A stretch of 64,000 bases of DNA from Aurantiacibacter rhizosphaerae (GTDB lineage Bacteria; Pseudomonadota; Alphaproteobacteria; Sphingomonadales; Sphingomonadaceae). Position numbers and translations under genes: made by a program. The notes beneath the pieces are model-generated. The model did not search any database, had not been told where the DNA came from, and was given only the letters and a program-made list of their open reading frames with translations. Numbering within the stretch: the first letter of the stretch is position 1; each line of letters begins with the position of its first letter. Location: assembly GCF_009807005.1 (NCBI RefSeq), contig NZ_WUBR01000001.1, positions 1,116,001-1,180,000 on the forward strand, given 5' to 3'. Shown here piece by piece: positions 46,409 to 56,400 of this stretch.

Positions 46409-48073
46409 CTAGCGGCTTTCAATCTCGACATCGAATACCCGCTGACCGGCGATCCATGTTTCCAGAACCTCGATCTTCCGCATGTCCGCCGCATTGGCCA
46501 TCAGCGGATCGGCGCTGAGGAACACGAAATCGGCGCGCTCCCCCTCTGCCAGAGAGCCGAAGCGACCTTCTGCAAAACCGGCGTAGGCAGCGCCTGCCGT
46601 ATAGGCCGCCAGCGCCTGTTCCCGGTTGATCGCTTCATCGGGATGCCATCCGCCAAAGGGTTCACCATCGGCATTGGTGCGGCTGATCGCGACGGCTAGC
46701 CCCGCCATCGGATCGACGGGTTCAACCGGCGCATCGGTGCCGAATGCCAGCTTGCCGCCTGCTTGCAGGATGGAACGCCAGGCATAGGCGCCGCCCAGCC
46801 GAACCTCACCCAGCCGCGCCTCGGCCATCATCATGTCGCTGGTTTGATGCACGGGCTGCATCGATGCGATCACGCCGTGTTCTCCAAAGCGTGGAAGGTC
46901 AGCCGAGTCCACGATCTGGGCGTGCTCGATACGCCAGCGCCTGTCTCCGGAATAATCGCGCGACAGTTCTTCTATCGCATTCAGCGCATCGGCATTGGCG
47001 GCATCGCCGATGGCGTGCACGGCCACCTGGAAGTTGTCGAGCGCGGCGCGGCTCATCAGATTGCGCAACTGCGTGCCGTTGAGGATCGGCAGCCCGCGAT
47101 TGCCGTGATCGTCCGAATAATCGGCCTTCAGCAACGCCCCGCGCGATCCCAGCGCGCCATCCAGATACAGCTTAACCCCGTTCAGTCGCAGGCGATCGTC
47201 ATACAGCCACTGCGTTGGCGCAGGCCCGCCGATCAGCAGCATGGTATCCACGCTGTCGGCATAGGACATGACGCGCATCTGCAGCCGTCCGGCATCGCCA
47301 GCGCGGCGGAAGGTCATCCAGTCTTCAACGCTGGTGCCCATATCGGCAACCGCGGTGATGCCGTGCCGCAGCAACAGGCGCTGCGCATTGTAGAATGCCA
47401 GATCGCGATCCTCGGGGAGGGGCGGGGGAACGGCGTTGTCCACCATCTCCATCGCCGTATCCACCAGCACGCCCGATGGCGCGCGCGAACCTTCCAGGCG
47501 CTCTATGCGTCCGCCCACAGGGTCCTTTGTTTCCGCGGTGATATTGCCGGCTGCAAGCGCCATCGAGTTGCCCCAGCCGGCATGGCCATCCACACGCTCC
47601 AGCCAGATCGGGCGATCCGATGTAATCGCGTCCAGTTCCGCGGCGGTGGGAAAGCGGCCCAGGCCCCAGCGTTCCTGGTTCCAGCCGCGACCGATGATCC
47701 ATGGCCGATCCGGATAGGCGGCGGCGTAGCTGGCGATGCGCGACAGCGCCTCTTGCAGCGAATTGGTTTCCGACAGGTCCAGCACCAGCGTGCCAAGGCC
47801 AATGTCCATCACATGTAGGTGGCCATCCACGAAGCCGGGCACCACAACGCGGCCTTCGCCATCGATGCGATAGTCGATCTCGCGCGTTGGCCGGTCGCCA
47901 AAGTCGAGCAGTTCGGAAATGCGCCCGTCTTCATCCACCACCATGCCGCCGAAGCGATCGATGGAGCCATCGCGCGCAACGGATATGCCTTCGATATTGT
48001 CGATATGGGTATCGGCAAGGGCGGGAGCAGGCATGCAAAGCAGGGCCGCAACCACGGCGAAACGAGCGATCAT
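46409..48073 (-). CDS. Secreted amidohydrolase family protein (YtcJ-like)
   Basis: A 554-residue metal hydrolase of the amidohydrolase 3 group with a signal peptide ending ALA (residue 20). The metal motif HLH is at His85-His87 (GFVDGHLHVMD); further metal ligands appear in VAVHAIGDAANADA and RIEHAQIV, and the final Asp is in AFGTDAPVEPVDP. The substrate is unknown; relatives act on N-acyl amino acids, formamides or imides. It starts in an ATGA overlap with the dehydrogenase gene, so the two are co-translated. Confidence 0.87.
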   Translation of the reverse strand: MIARFAVVAALLCMPAPALADTHIDNIEGISVARDGSIDRFGGMVVDEDGRISELLDFGDRPTREIDYRIDGEGRVVVPGFVDGHLHVMDIGLGTLVLDLSETNSLQEALSRIASYAAAYPDRPWIIGRGWNQERWGLGRFPTAAELDAITSDRPIWLERVDGHAGWGNSMALAAGNITAETKDPVGGRIERLEGSRAPSGVLVDTAMEMVDNAVPPPLPEDRDLAFYNAQRLLLRHGITAVADMGTSVEDWMTFRRAGDAGRLQMRVMSYADSVDTMLLIGGPAPTQWLYDDRLRLNGVKLYLDGALGSRGALLKADYSDDHGNRGLPILNGTQLRNLMSRAALDNFQVAVHAIGDAANADALNAIEELSRDYSGDRRWRIEHAQIVDSADLPRFGEHGVIASMQPVHQTSDMMMAEARLGEVRLGGAYAWRSILQAGGKLAFGTDAPVEPVDPMAGLAVAISRTNADGEPFGGWHPDEAINREQALAAYTAGAAYAGFAEGRFGSLAEGERADFVFLSADPLMANAADMRKIEVLETWIAGQRVFDVEIESR

Positions 48074-48960
48074 TCGGAAATCTCCGGCAGGTGGCGGATC
48101 AGGGCGCTGGTATCCTGCCGCGCGCCGCCCTGTTGTTGTACCTGCGCATAGAATTGGTCGACAAGGGCGGTGACGGGCAGCGAAACGCCCGATGCCTTCG
48201 CCTCGCCAAGGGCAATGGCCAGATCCTTGCGCATCCAGTCTATCGCGAAACCGAAATCGAAATCGCCCGCCATCATGGTCTGCCAGCGGTTTTCCATCTG
48301 CCAGCTTTGCGCGGCCCCGCCGGAAATGGCCTCCAGCACCTTGTCCGCATCGATGCCGGTCGCCTGCGCCATGCGCACCCCTTCGGATAGGCCCGCCAGA
48401 ACGCCTGCGATGCACACCTGGTTGATCGCCTTGCAGGTCTGGCCTGCACCGGCATCACCGATGTGGACGATGCGCGCGGCGTAGGCCTCCATCACGGGGG
48501 TGGCGGCATCCATAGCCGTGGCCGTGCCGCCGCACATTATCGCCAGCTTGCCATTTTCAGCACCGGCCTGCCCGCCGGATACGGGCGCATCGATGCAGTG
48601 AATGCCGCGCTTGTCAGCCGCATCCGCCAGTTCGCGGGCCAGCGCGGGGGAAACGGTGGTGTGATCCACCAGGGTCGCGCCCTTCTTCATCGCCGCCAAA
48701 GCGCCGTCATCGCCCAGCAACACGCTGCGCACGTCATCGTCATTGCCAAGGCACGCCAGCACGATGTCGCAATCGGCCACCGCGTCTGCCGGGGTTTGCG
48801 CGGTGGAGACGGCAAGTCCCTCACCCTCCAGCCGCTGTTGCCAGTCGGCAGCTTTGGATTGGGTGCGATTATATCCGGTGACGGTGTGACCGGCTTTGGC
48901 GAGGTGGCCTGCCATCGGCGCGCCCATCACGCCCAGGCCCAGAAATGCTAGTTTGCTCAT
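48070..48960 (-). CDS. NAD(P)-dependent oxidoreductase, beta-hydroxyacid dehydrogenase family
   Basis: A 296-residue member of the 3-hydroxyisobutyrate/6-phosphogluconate dehydrogenase group. The Rossmann motif is GLGVMGAPMA (8-17), the substrate loop DAPVSGGQAGAENG and the catalytic Lys in GAGQTCKAINQ. Substrates of relatives are 3-hydroxyisobutyrate, tartronate semialdehyde or glyoxylate. ATG 48960 begins the fold; longer readings have no domain. Divergent from the threonine ammonia-lyase gene. Confidence 0.87.
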   Translation of the reverse strand: MSKLAFLGLGVMGAPMAGHLAKAGHTVTGYNRTQSKAADWQQRLEGEGLAVSTAQTPADAVADCDIVLACLGNDDDVRSVLLGDDGALAAMKKGATLVDHTTVSPALARELADAADKRGIHCIDAPVSGGQAGAENGKLAIMCGGTATAMDAATPVMEAYAARIVHIGDAGAGQTCKAINQVCIAGVLAGLSEGVRMAQATGIDADKVLEAISGGAAQSWQMENRWQTMMAGDFDFGFAIDWMRKDLAIALGEAKASGVSLPVTALVDQFYAQVQQQGGARQDTSALIRHLPEISE

Positions 48961-49063
48961 ATGGCTATGGCGATGCCGAAATTGCTGCGCCAAGGCAATC
49001 TTTGTTGCGCAAAAGCTGTCGGCCTATTTGCACGCGCGCGACAGTCCGCTAGCGCGGGCAACC

Positions 49064-50290
49064 ATGACGGGAACAGATAACAGCCTCACCCTGGAAGATG
49101 TGCGCGCCGCGGCCAAGCGGATCGAAGGATCGGTGGTGCGTACCTCCACCATGCATTCGCAAACGCTCAGCAAGATTATCGGCGCGGATATCTGGCTGAA
49201 GTTTGAAAACCACCAGTTCACGGCGGCATACAAGGAACGCGGTGCGCTGAACGCCCTGCTGCTGCTGACTGATGAGCAGCGCAAGCGCGGCGTGATCGCG
49301 GCCTCTGCCGGCAATCATTCGCAGGGGCTTTCCTATCACGGCACGCGGCTGAACGTGCCCGTCACCATCGTGATGCCGCGCACCACGCCGACCGTAAAGG
49401 TGATGCAGACCGAAAGCGTGGGCGGCAATGTGGTGCTGGAGGGGGAGACTTTTGACGAGGCCTATGCCCATGCGCGCAAGCTGGAGGGCGAGCTTGGCCT
49501 GACCTTCGTCCATCCCTTCGATGATCCGAATGTCGCCGCAGGGCAGGGCACGGTGGCGCTGGAAATGCTGGCCGACGTGCCGGAGATCGAGACCATCGTT
49601 GTGCCGATTGGCGGGGGCGGCCTGATCAGCGGCATGGGCACCGTGGCCAAGGCGCAGAACCCGCCGGTGGAAGTGATCGGGGCCGAAGCGCGTCTTTTTC
49701 CCAGCAGCTATAACGCGTGGGCAGGCGCGGACCTTCCATCGGGTGGGGATACGCTGGCCGAAGGCATCGCCGTGAAGGAGCCCGGCAAGTTCACCCAGAC
49801 CGTGATCGACAAGGTGGTGGACGATATCCTGCTGGTGGAGGAGCGGCATCTGGAAGAGGCCGTGTCCCTGCTGCTGCAGATCGAGAAGACCGTGGTGGAA
49901 GGCGCCGGTGCCGCGGGCTTTGCCGCCGTGCTGGCCCACAGAGAGCGGTTTGCCGGCAAGAAGATCGGCCTGGTGCTGTGCGGCGGCAATATCGACACTC
50001 GCCTGCTGGCCAATGTGCTGCTGCGCGATCTTGCCCGGTCAGGTCGTCTTGCGCGCTTGCAGATCACCTTGCAGGACAGGCCCGGCGCCTTGTTCAAGGT
50101 GATGCGGGAATTCGATGCGCATAACGTCAATATCCTGGAAATTTACCATCAGCGCATTTTCACCAATCTTCCTGCCAAGGGACTGGTGACCGACATCGAA
50201 TGCGAGGCCCGCGACCGGGAGCAGCTGGATGCGCTGGTGAAAGCCTTGTCGGACAAGGGGTATTCGGTCAGCCAGGTGGAACTGAATTAA
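49064..50290 (+). CDS. ilvA: Threonine ammonia-lyase with ACT domain
   Basis: A 408-residue PLP enzyme that converts threonine to 2-oxobutanoate. The PLP lysine is Lys57 in TAAYKERGALNAL, followed by the glycine-rich SAGNHSQGLSYHG and GGGGLISGMGTV phosphate loop. A single C-terminal ACT domain (about 330-408, RLQITLQDRPGALFKVMREFD) suggests allosteric control; the length and single ACT fit the short biosynthetic/catabolic type, so ilvA versus tdcB cannot be settled. ATG 49064 chosen over longer frames that run into the divergent gene's promoter. Confidence 0.9.
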   Translation: MTGTDNSLTLEDVRAAAKRIEGSVVRTSTMHSQTLSKIIGADIWLKFENHQFTAAYKERGALNALLLLTDEQRKRGVIAASAGNHSQGLSYHGTRLNVPVTIVMPRTTPTVKVMQTESVGGNVVLEGETFDEAYAHARKLEGELGLTFVHPFDDPNVAAGQGTVALEMLADVPEIETIVVPIGGGGLISGMGTVAKAQNPPVEVIGAEARLFPSSYNAWAGADLPSGGDTLAEGIAVKEPGKFTQTVIDKVVDDILLVEERHLEEAVSLLLQIEKTVVEGAGAAGFAAVLAHRERFAGKKIGLVLCGGNIDTRLLANVLLRDLARSGRLARLQITLQDRPGALFKVMREFDAHNVNILEIYHQRIFTNLPAKGLVTDIECEARDREQLDALVKALSDKGYSVSQVELN

Positions 50291-50301
50291 CCATCGATCC
50301 T

Positions 50302-50316
50302 GCCCCATTACGGGGC
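50302..50316 (+). terminator. Weak hairpin after the threonine ammonia-lyase gene
   Basis: GCCCC (50302-50306) and GGGGC (50312-50316) pair around ATTAC and are followed by GTTTAC, 12 bases after the gene. Short stem, so termination is uncertain. Confidence 0.35.
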
Positions 50317-50449
50317 GTTTACGCAGCCAACGGCGCTATTTGTGGAAATTAATCCTGCAGGTGGCGATTTAAATGGTTAACATGGTTCAACTCGCGATTC
50401 TCTGCGGTCATAACGGCCCCGGATCTCGCAGAATGAACCGCGTGACAGT

Positions 50450-50477
50450 TTGAACGCCAGAAATTGAACGCTAGAAA
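50450..50477 (+). repeat. Two tandem 14-base repeats in the bpt leader
   Basis: TTGAACGC(C/T)AGAAA at 50450-50463 and again at 50464-50477, one mismatch. It lies 18 bases before the GTG start of bpt. Confidence 0.85.
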
Positions 50478-50495
50478 AGAGGATCGCCCAACCCC

Positions 50496-51347
50496 GTGTC
50501 GGCACCCGTTCGCTTCCCCCGCTTTTTCGTGACCAGCCCCGCGCCGTGTCCGTACCTGCCGGGCCGCACGGAGCGGAAGGTCTTCACCGAGCTGAAGGGC
50601 CCGCATGCAGAGCAGTTGAACGATGCGCTGGGCCGCATCGGCTTCCGCCGCAGCCAGACGGTGGCCTATCGGCCAAGCTGCGAGGGATGCAAGGCCTGCG
50701 TTTCCGTCCGCGTCTCGGCAGAAGACTTCAAACCATCGAGTTCGCAAAAGCGCGCGCTGAAGCGCAATGCGGACCTTGAAGTGACTGAATGCCGATCCTG
50801 GGCAACCGAAGAACAGTTCGCACTGTTGCAGCGATATCTGGAGCATCGCCACCCCGGCGGCGGCATGGCCGCGATGGACGAGGTGGACTATGCAGACATG
50901 GTCGAACACACCAGCGTATCGAGCTTTGTCATTGAATATAGGGAACCTTCTGAGGACGGTTCTATTGGACGTTTGGTCGCAGCTTGTTTAACAGACAGGC
51001 AAGCGGACGGGTTGTCGATGATTTACAGCTTCTACGACCCCGAATTGGAGCATCGTAGCGGCCTTGGGAATTACGTCATTCTCGAACACATCCGGCGCGC
51101 CGCGCAGGCGGGGCTTCCCTATGTCTATCTTGGCTACTGGGTCGAAGGGTCTGAGCGGATGCAATACAAGGTCCGCTTCCGCCCTCTCGAAGCGCTTGGC
51201 CCCGATGGCTGGCGGCGCATGTCCGAAGACGAACAGCGCAGCCTCATCGATGGGGTGGCCAAGGGAAATTGTGCAAGAGCTCCTGCTACGGATGGCGGAT
51301 CGAAAGACAACACGCCCGGATTGCAACAGGAATACAAGCTCACCTGA
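50496..51347 (+). CDS. bpt: Aspartate/glutamate leucyltransferase (Bpt)
   Basis: A 283-residue leucyl/arginyl transferase of the GNAT-like fold that adds Leu to N-terminal Asp or Glu and so marks proteins for ClpS/ClpAP. The N-terminal Cys set ([33 protein letters not shown]) and [20 protein letters not shown] are typical. The GTG start at 50496 is the first usable codon; RBS-like AGAGGA is far, so an AUG-independent start is accepted with caution. It precedes tamA by 10 bases. Confidence 0.92.
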   Translation: MSAPVRFPRFFVTSPAPCPYLPGRTERKVFTELKGPHAEQLNDALGRIGFRRSQTVAYRPSCEGCKACVSVRVSAEDFKPSSSQKRALKRNADLEVTECRSWATEEQFALLQRYLEHRHPGGGMAAMDEVDYADMVEHTSVSSFVIEYREPSEDGSIGRLVAACLTDRQADGLSMIYSFYDPELEHRSGLGNYVILEHIRRAAQAGLPYVYLGYWVEGSERMQYKVRFRPLEALGPDGWRRMSEDEQRSLIDGVAKGNCARAPATDGGSKDNTPGLQQEYKLT

Positions 51348-51357
51348 GTGCAATTCC

Positions 51358-53499
51358 ATGACTGCCCGCACTTCTACCGCGCTGGCCGCGGCGCTCGCGC
51401 TGCTTGCCAATCCCTTGGTCCAGGCGGCGCATGCCCAGGAGACGCAGGATACGCCGCGCCTTGAAGACCTGATTCCCGATGCCGCAGTTGAAAATCCGGA
51501 AGACTGGGCATCGCAAGGCGTGCCGCCAAGTGATCAGGCCGATGCGAATGCGCAGGCGCCGCTTGATGCCGATGCGCCATTGGCCGCCATGCCGATGGTC
51601 ACCATCCCATGGCCCGAAGATATAGAGCTTCCGCAGCTTGCCCCGCTGGAAGCTGAAGATCCCATTGAATTCGTTCAGTTCGATGACGCGATCCCACGCG
51701 TTCCAACCGGCAGTGAGGAGCGCGTTTCCGAAGAGCTGGTGCTGGTGTTCCCCACCGAGCAGTCGCTGTTCCCGCAGCGGGACGAATTCCTCGATCGGTT
51801 CAAGGCGCTCTCCACGATCGAGCAGCTTGACGATGACGATAATCTCGCCCGCCTCGCCGCGCAGGCGCGGGCGGATGAGGCATTGCTGCAGCAATTGCTG
51901 GATGTTTACGGCTATTTCGATGCGCAGGTGATCCGCACCGTCGGCCAAGTGGATGCCACCACCGCCGTCGATCTGGACAGGCCCGCCGTCCGTTTCGATA
52001 TCGTGCCGGGGCAACGATTCACCGTCGGCGCCATCGATCTTGGCAATCTGCAGGCCGCAGGCGATCAGTATGATGCCCTGCGCAGCGCCTATGAAATCAA
52101 TGTCGGCGATCCGATCTCGCTCGACAAGATCGAGGAAGAGCAGTTTGACCTCGATACCGCGCTTGGCGAAAGCGGGTTCCCCTTCGCCACGATCGATGCG
52201 CCATCGCTGCTGGTGGATCACGACCGCGAAGAGGGCGATATCACCATGCCGGTGGAGCCCAATGGCCGCTATCGTTTTGGCACCGTCATCAGTTCCGATC
52301 CCGAATTCCTGTCCAGCCGCCATCTCACCACCATCGCTCGCTGGGACGAGGGCGATATCTACACCCGCAGTGACGAGATGGACCTGCGCCGTGCCATGCT
52401 GGCCACCGGGCTTCTGGGTTCTGTCGAGCTGACCCCTGTCGTGGTGCAGGATCCGGCCAATGGCGAACCCGGCATCGTCGATATAGAGGCAGAGCTTTCA
52501 AAGGCGCCGCTGCGCACGCTTGCAGGCAGCATCGGTTTCGGCACTGAAGAAGGCATCCGGCTGGCCGGAAGCTGGGAACATCGCAATCTCTTCCCGCCCG
52601 AAGGCATGCTGCGCGTTCGCGGTATCCTCGGCACGCAGGAACAGCTGGCGGGCGTCACCTTCCGCAAGAACAATTTCAAGGGCCGCGATCGTATCCTGAC
52701 GGTGGACGCTTTTGCCTCCACCATCGATTACGATGCCTATGATGCGCGCACCGCTTCGCTGATCGGCACGTATGAGCGGGTGAGCACCCTGCTGTTCCAG
52801 AAGGCGTTCAGCTGGTCCGTGGGGCTGGAACTGGTCGCCACGCAGGAAAGCGAGCGTAACGCCGCGGGTGAGACGCTGGACCGCGAGAACTACTTCATCG
52901 CTGCCTTGCCGCTTTATGCGCAGCTCGATAATTCTGATGATCTGCTGGACCCGACCAAGGGCTGGCGCCTGTCGGGCCGCCTCTCGCCGGAAATTTCCGA
53001 GAACGAGGGGATCAAGAGCTTCTATATCCGCAGCCAGGCCGACGCGACCTATTACAAGTCCGTGGGCGAGAACACCGTGCTGGCCGGCCGCGTCCGCTTC
53101 GCCTCCATCCCCGGTGCTCCGCTGGAAGCCATCGCGCCATCGCGCAGGCTCTATGCCGGCGGCGGCGGATCGGTGCGCGGTTACGGCTATCGTGAAATCG
53201 GCCCACTCAACAGTTCGGGCAATCCGCTGGGTGGACGTAGCCTGGTGGAACTTTCGGCAGAGGCACGTATCGGCACCGGCTTCATGGATGGCGCCGTCAG
53301 TGTGGTTCCATTCGTCGATGCAGGTTCCGTGGGCCTTGATCCCACGCCCGATTTCCAGTCGATCAAGTTCGGTGCAGGCGTCGGCGTTCGCTACGCCACC
53401 GGTTTCGGCCCACTTCGTTTGGATGTGGCTTTCCCGCTGAACCCCGGCCCCAATGATAATTGGGTCGCCGTCTATGTCGCACTGGGCCAGGCCTTCTGA
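51358..53499 (+). CDS. tamA: Autotransporter assembly outer-membrane protein TamA (Omp85 family)
   Basis: A 713-residue Omp85 barrel with a signal peptide ending AHA (residue 26). Before the POTRA repeats there is an acidic, Pro/Asp/Glu-rich stretch of about 110 residues (about 30-140) not seen in E. coli TamA. POTRA-like repeats follow (about 140-340), then the Bac_surface_Ag barrel with GSVRGYGYREIGPL and a final FPLNPGPNDNW and Phe. With TamB it inserts outer-membrane proteins and moves lipids. TGATG overlap with tamB. Confidence 0.9.
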   Translation: MTARTSTALAAALALLANPLVQAAHAQETQDTPRLEDLIPDAAVENPEDWASQGVPPSDQADANAQAPLDADAPLAAMPMVTIPWPEDIELPQLAPLEAEDPIEFVQFDDAIPRVPTGSEERVSEELVLVFPTEQSLFPQRDEFLDRFKALSTIEQLDDDDNLARLAAQARADEALLQQLLDVYGYFDAQVIRTVGQVDATTAVDLDRPAVRFDIVPGQRFTVGAIDLGNLQAAGDQYDALRSAYEINVGDPISLDKIEEEQFDLDTALGESGFPFATIDAPSLLVDHDREEGDITMPVEPNGRYRFGTVISSDPEFLSSRHLTTIARWDEGDIYTRSDEMDLRRAMLATGLLGSVELTPVVVQDPANGEPGIVDIEAELSKAPLRTLAGSIGFGTEEGIRLAGSWEHRNLFPPEGMLRVRGILGTQEQLAGVTFRKNNFKGRDRILTVDAFASTIDYDAYDARTASLIGTYERVSTLLFQKAFSWSVGLELVATQESERNAAGETLDRENYFIAALPLYAQLDNSDDLLDPTKGWRLSGRLSPEISENEGIKSFYIRSQADATYYKSVGENTVLAGRVRFASIPGAPLEAIAPSRRLYAGGGGSVRGYGYREIGPLNSSGNPLGGRSLVELSAEARIGTGFMDGAVSVVPFVDAGSVGLDPTPDFQSIKFGAGVGVRYATGFGPLRLDVAFPLNPGPNDNWVAVYVALGQAF

Positions 53500-56400
53500 T
53501 GGCGGACGGTGCTGCCATGGATGAGCCCGTCGCACAGGAAGACGTGCAGCCCCGCCGCAAACGGCGCGTTCCCATTCGCATCCTGAAAGGGGTGGGTTGG
53601 ATTTTTGCCGGGTTGCTGGCGATCATCCTGCTGGCAATTGCATTCCTGCACACGCCGCCGGGCCGCCAGTTCATCGTAGACGAGATCAGCAAGTTCGCGC
53701 CTGCCTCCGGCCTGCGCGTCGAAGTGGGTGAGATCGATGGCTCTGTATTGTGGAGCAGCACGCTTTACGATGTGAAGCTTTATGACGCCAATGATACGCT
53801 GTTCCTGGAAGTGCCGACGATTGACCTGAACTGGCGGCCCTATCGCTGGTTCACCAGCGGGCTGGACGTGCGGCACCTGGTGCTCACCAACGGCACGCTC
53901 TATGCCGCGCCGGAACTGGAGCCGGGCGATCCCGACGCGCCGATCCTGCCCGATTTCGACATTCGCGTTGATCGTTTCGTGATCGACAATCTTACCGTTG
54001 CAGAAGGCTTGCTGGGCGAACAGCGGGTGATCGATTTCGCCGCCAAGGCCGACATTCGCGATGGCCTTGTCTATCTGGATGCTGACGGCGAATTTGGCGG
54101 CGGCGATGAATTTGCGGCGCTGGTCCATGCAGAGCCCGATGGCAACATGTTCGACCTCGATCTGAACTGGCAGGCTCCTGCCGGTGGCTTCCTGGCGGAA
54201 ATGGTTGGCGCAGAGCAGGACCTTTCGATCAATCTCGTCGGTGATGGCAGTTGGACGTCGTGGAAGGGTGACCTGCAGGCGGTGCAGGGCGGCAGCGATC
54301 TGCTGGATTTCGAGATTTTCAACGAAAGCGGGCAGTACCGCATCACAGGGCAGGCGCGGCCTTCGGCGTACCTTGAGGGGATACCGCAACGCGCGCTTGG
54401 CGACCTTGTCACGCTTGATGCATCCGGCACGCTGGAAAATTCGGTGCTGGATGGCGAATTCTCTCTGCAGGGCCAAGGCGTGAACGCCAATGGCGATGGC
54501 GTGATAGATCTGGCCGACAACGCCTTCGACAATCTCAATTTTGCCGTGCAGCTGCTGGACCCGACGCTGTTTTCTGAAGGCGTCGCGCTCAACGGGCTGA
54601 CCATGGAAGGCACGCTGGACGGCACATTCCGCGATCTTACCGTGCCGCACACGCTCTCGGTGGATGAAATCGATGCTGGCGGCATCACTGTTTCCAACGT
54701 GCGGCAGGCGGGCACCATCACGTTTGACGGCACGCGTGCGAATATCCCGGTGGATGCGCAGATTGGCCGCATCGTCAGCGGGAATGACCTGTTCGATCCG
54801 CGCCTCGTCAACGGCAACCTTGGAGGCACGCTGGTCTATGCGGGCGGAGAAATCCTGTCTGATGATCTGGCAGTTCAGTTCCAGGGCCTGCGGGCGCGGC
54901 TGGGCCTCAACAGCAATCTTGAAACCGGTCTTACCCGTGTAAACGGGCCGGTGAACATTGCGGATCTGCAGTTCGAGAATATCGGCACCATCGATGCAGG
55001 CGCGCAAATCCGCTTCCGTATCGGCGGCGATGCACCATGGATGCTGCGCGCCGAATTGCAGGGCCGCGTTGACGAGGTAACCAATTCCACCATCGCCAAT
55101 CTTGCGGGCGAGAATATCCGTTTCGACGGCGGCATCGTGATGGGCGGAGAACAGCCGCTGGTGTTCCAGAACATGGATATCAATGCCAGCCTGCTGACAG
55201 CCACGCTGGATGGCCGCGTGGATGACAGCGGCACCAGCATCGCCGGATATGGCCGCCACGCAGATTATGGCCCCTTCACCGTCGAAGCCACGCTGGCCGA
55301 TGATGGCCCGCGGGCAGAGCTGGTGTTTGCCGATCCGCTGCCCGCTGCTGGCCTAGCGGATGTTCGTGTCAGCCTTTCGCCAACCGAAAATGGCTTTGCC
55401 ATCGAAACCAGCGGCGGATCGATGCTGGGCGCATTCGATGGCGAGCTGTATCTGGAGATCGCCGAAAATGGCGACACCGCCGTCAGGATAGATCGCCTGG
55501 ACGTGGCCGAAACGCGCGTTAGCGGTACGCTCAATCTGGTGGAAGGCGGCGTTGCCGGACAGCTCGCCGTGGGCAATGGCGGACTGGACGGCACAATCGA
55601 TCTGGCCGTGCGCGATGGCGGGCAGGGCTTTGATATCAATCTGGTTGCCGATAACGCGCGCTTTGGCGGGGCAACGCCCATTTCCATCGCCAGCGGCACG
55701 ATCGATGCGAGCGGCCTGATTGCTGAGGGCAACACCACGGTGATGGGCAACGCCCGCCTGCGCGGACTGTCCTACGGTAACCTGTTTATCGGCCGCCTGG
55801 CCGCGCAAGCGGAAGTCACCAACGGAACCGGCACTTTCGATGCCGCCATCACCGGGCAGCGCGGCAGCCAGTTCGAGCTGTTGCTGAATGGCCAGGTTGC
55901 CCCGAACCGGATCGCCGTGGCGGCGCAGGGTTCCTACGCCGGCCGCGAGATCACCATGCCGCGCCGCGCCGTTCTGACCAGCATGGCGGGCGGCGGTTGG
56001 GAGCTGCAACGTTCGCAAATCAGCTATGGCAATGGCTATGTGATCGCCAGTGGCCAGTTCGGCGGCGAAGGGCCGATGCAGGGCCGCATTGCCTTGTCCG
56101 ACATGCCGCTGGATATCATTGGCGCGCTTTCGGGCGATCTTGCCATCGGCGGAGAGATTTCGGGTGTGATCGACATAGAGCAGGGCGCAAACGGCCTGCC
56201 TGTGGGCGAGGCGCGGCTGAAGGTGGATGATCTCACCCGCTCCAGCCTGCTGCTGACGTCGCAGCCGATGGATATTGCCCTGGTCGCAAACCTTTCCGAG
56301 GATCTGCTGCAGGCCCGCGCCGTCATGTCTGATACTTCGGGCGCGAATGGCCGCCTGCAGGCGCGCATTGCCAATCTGCCAAGATCGGGCTCGCTCACCA

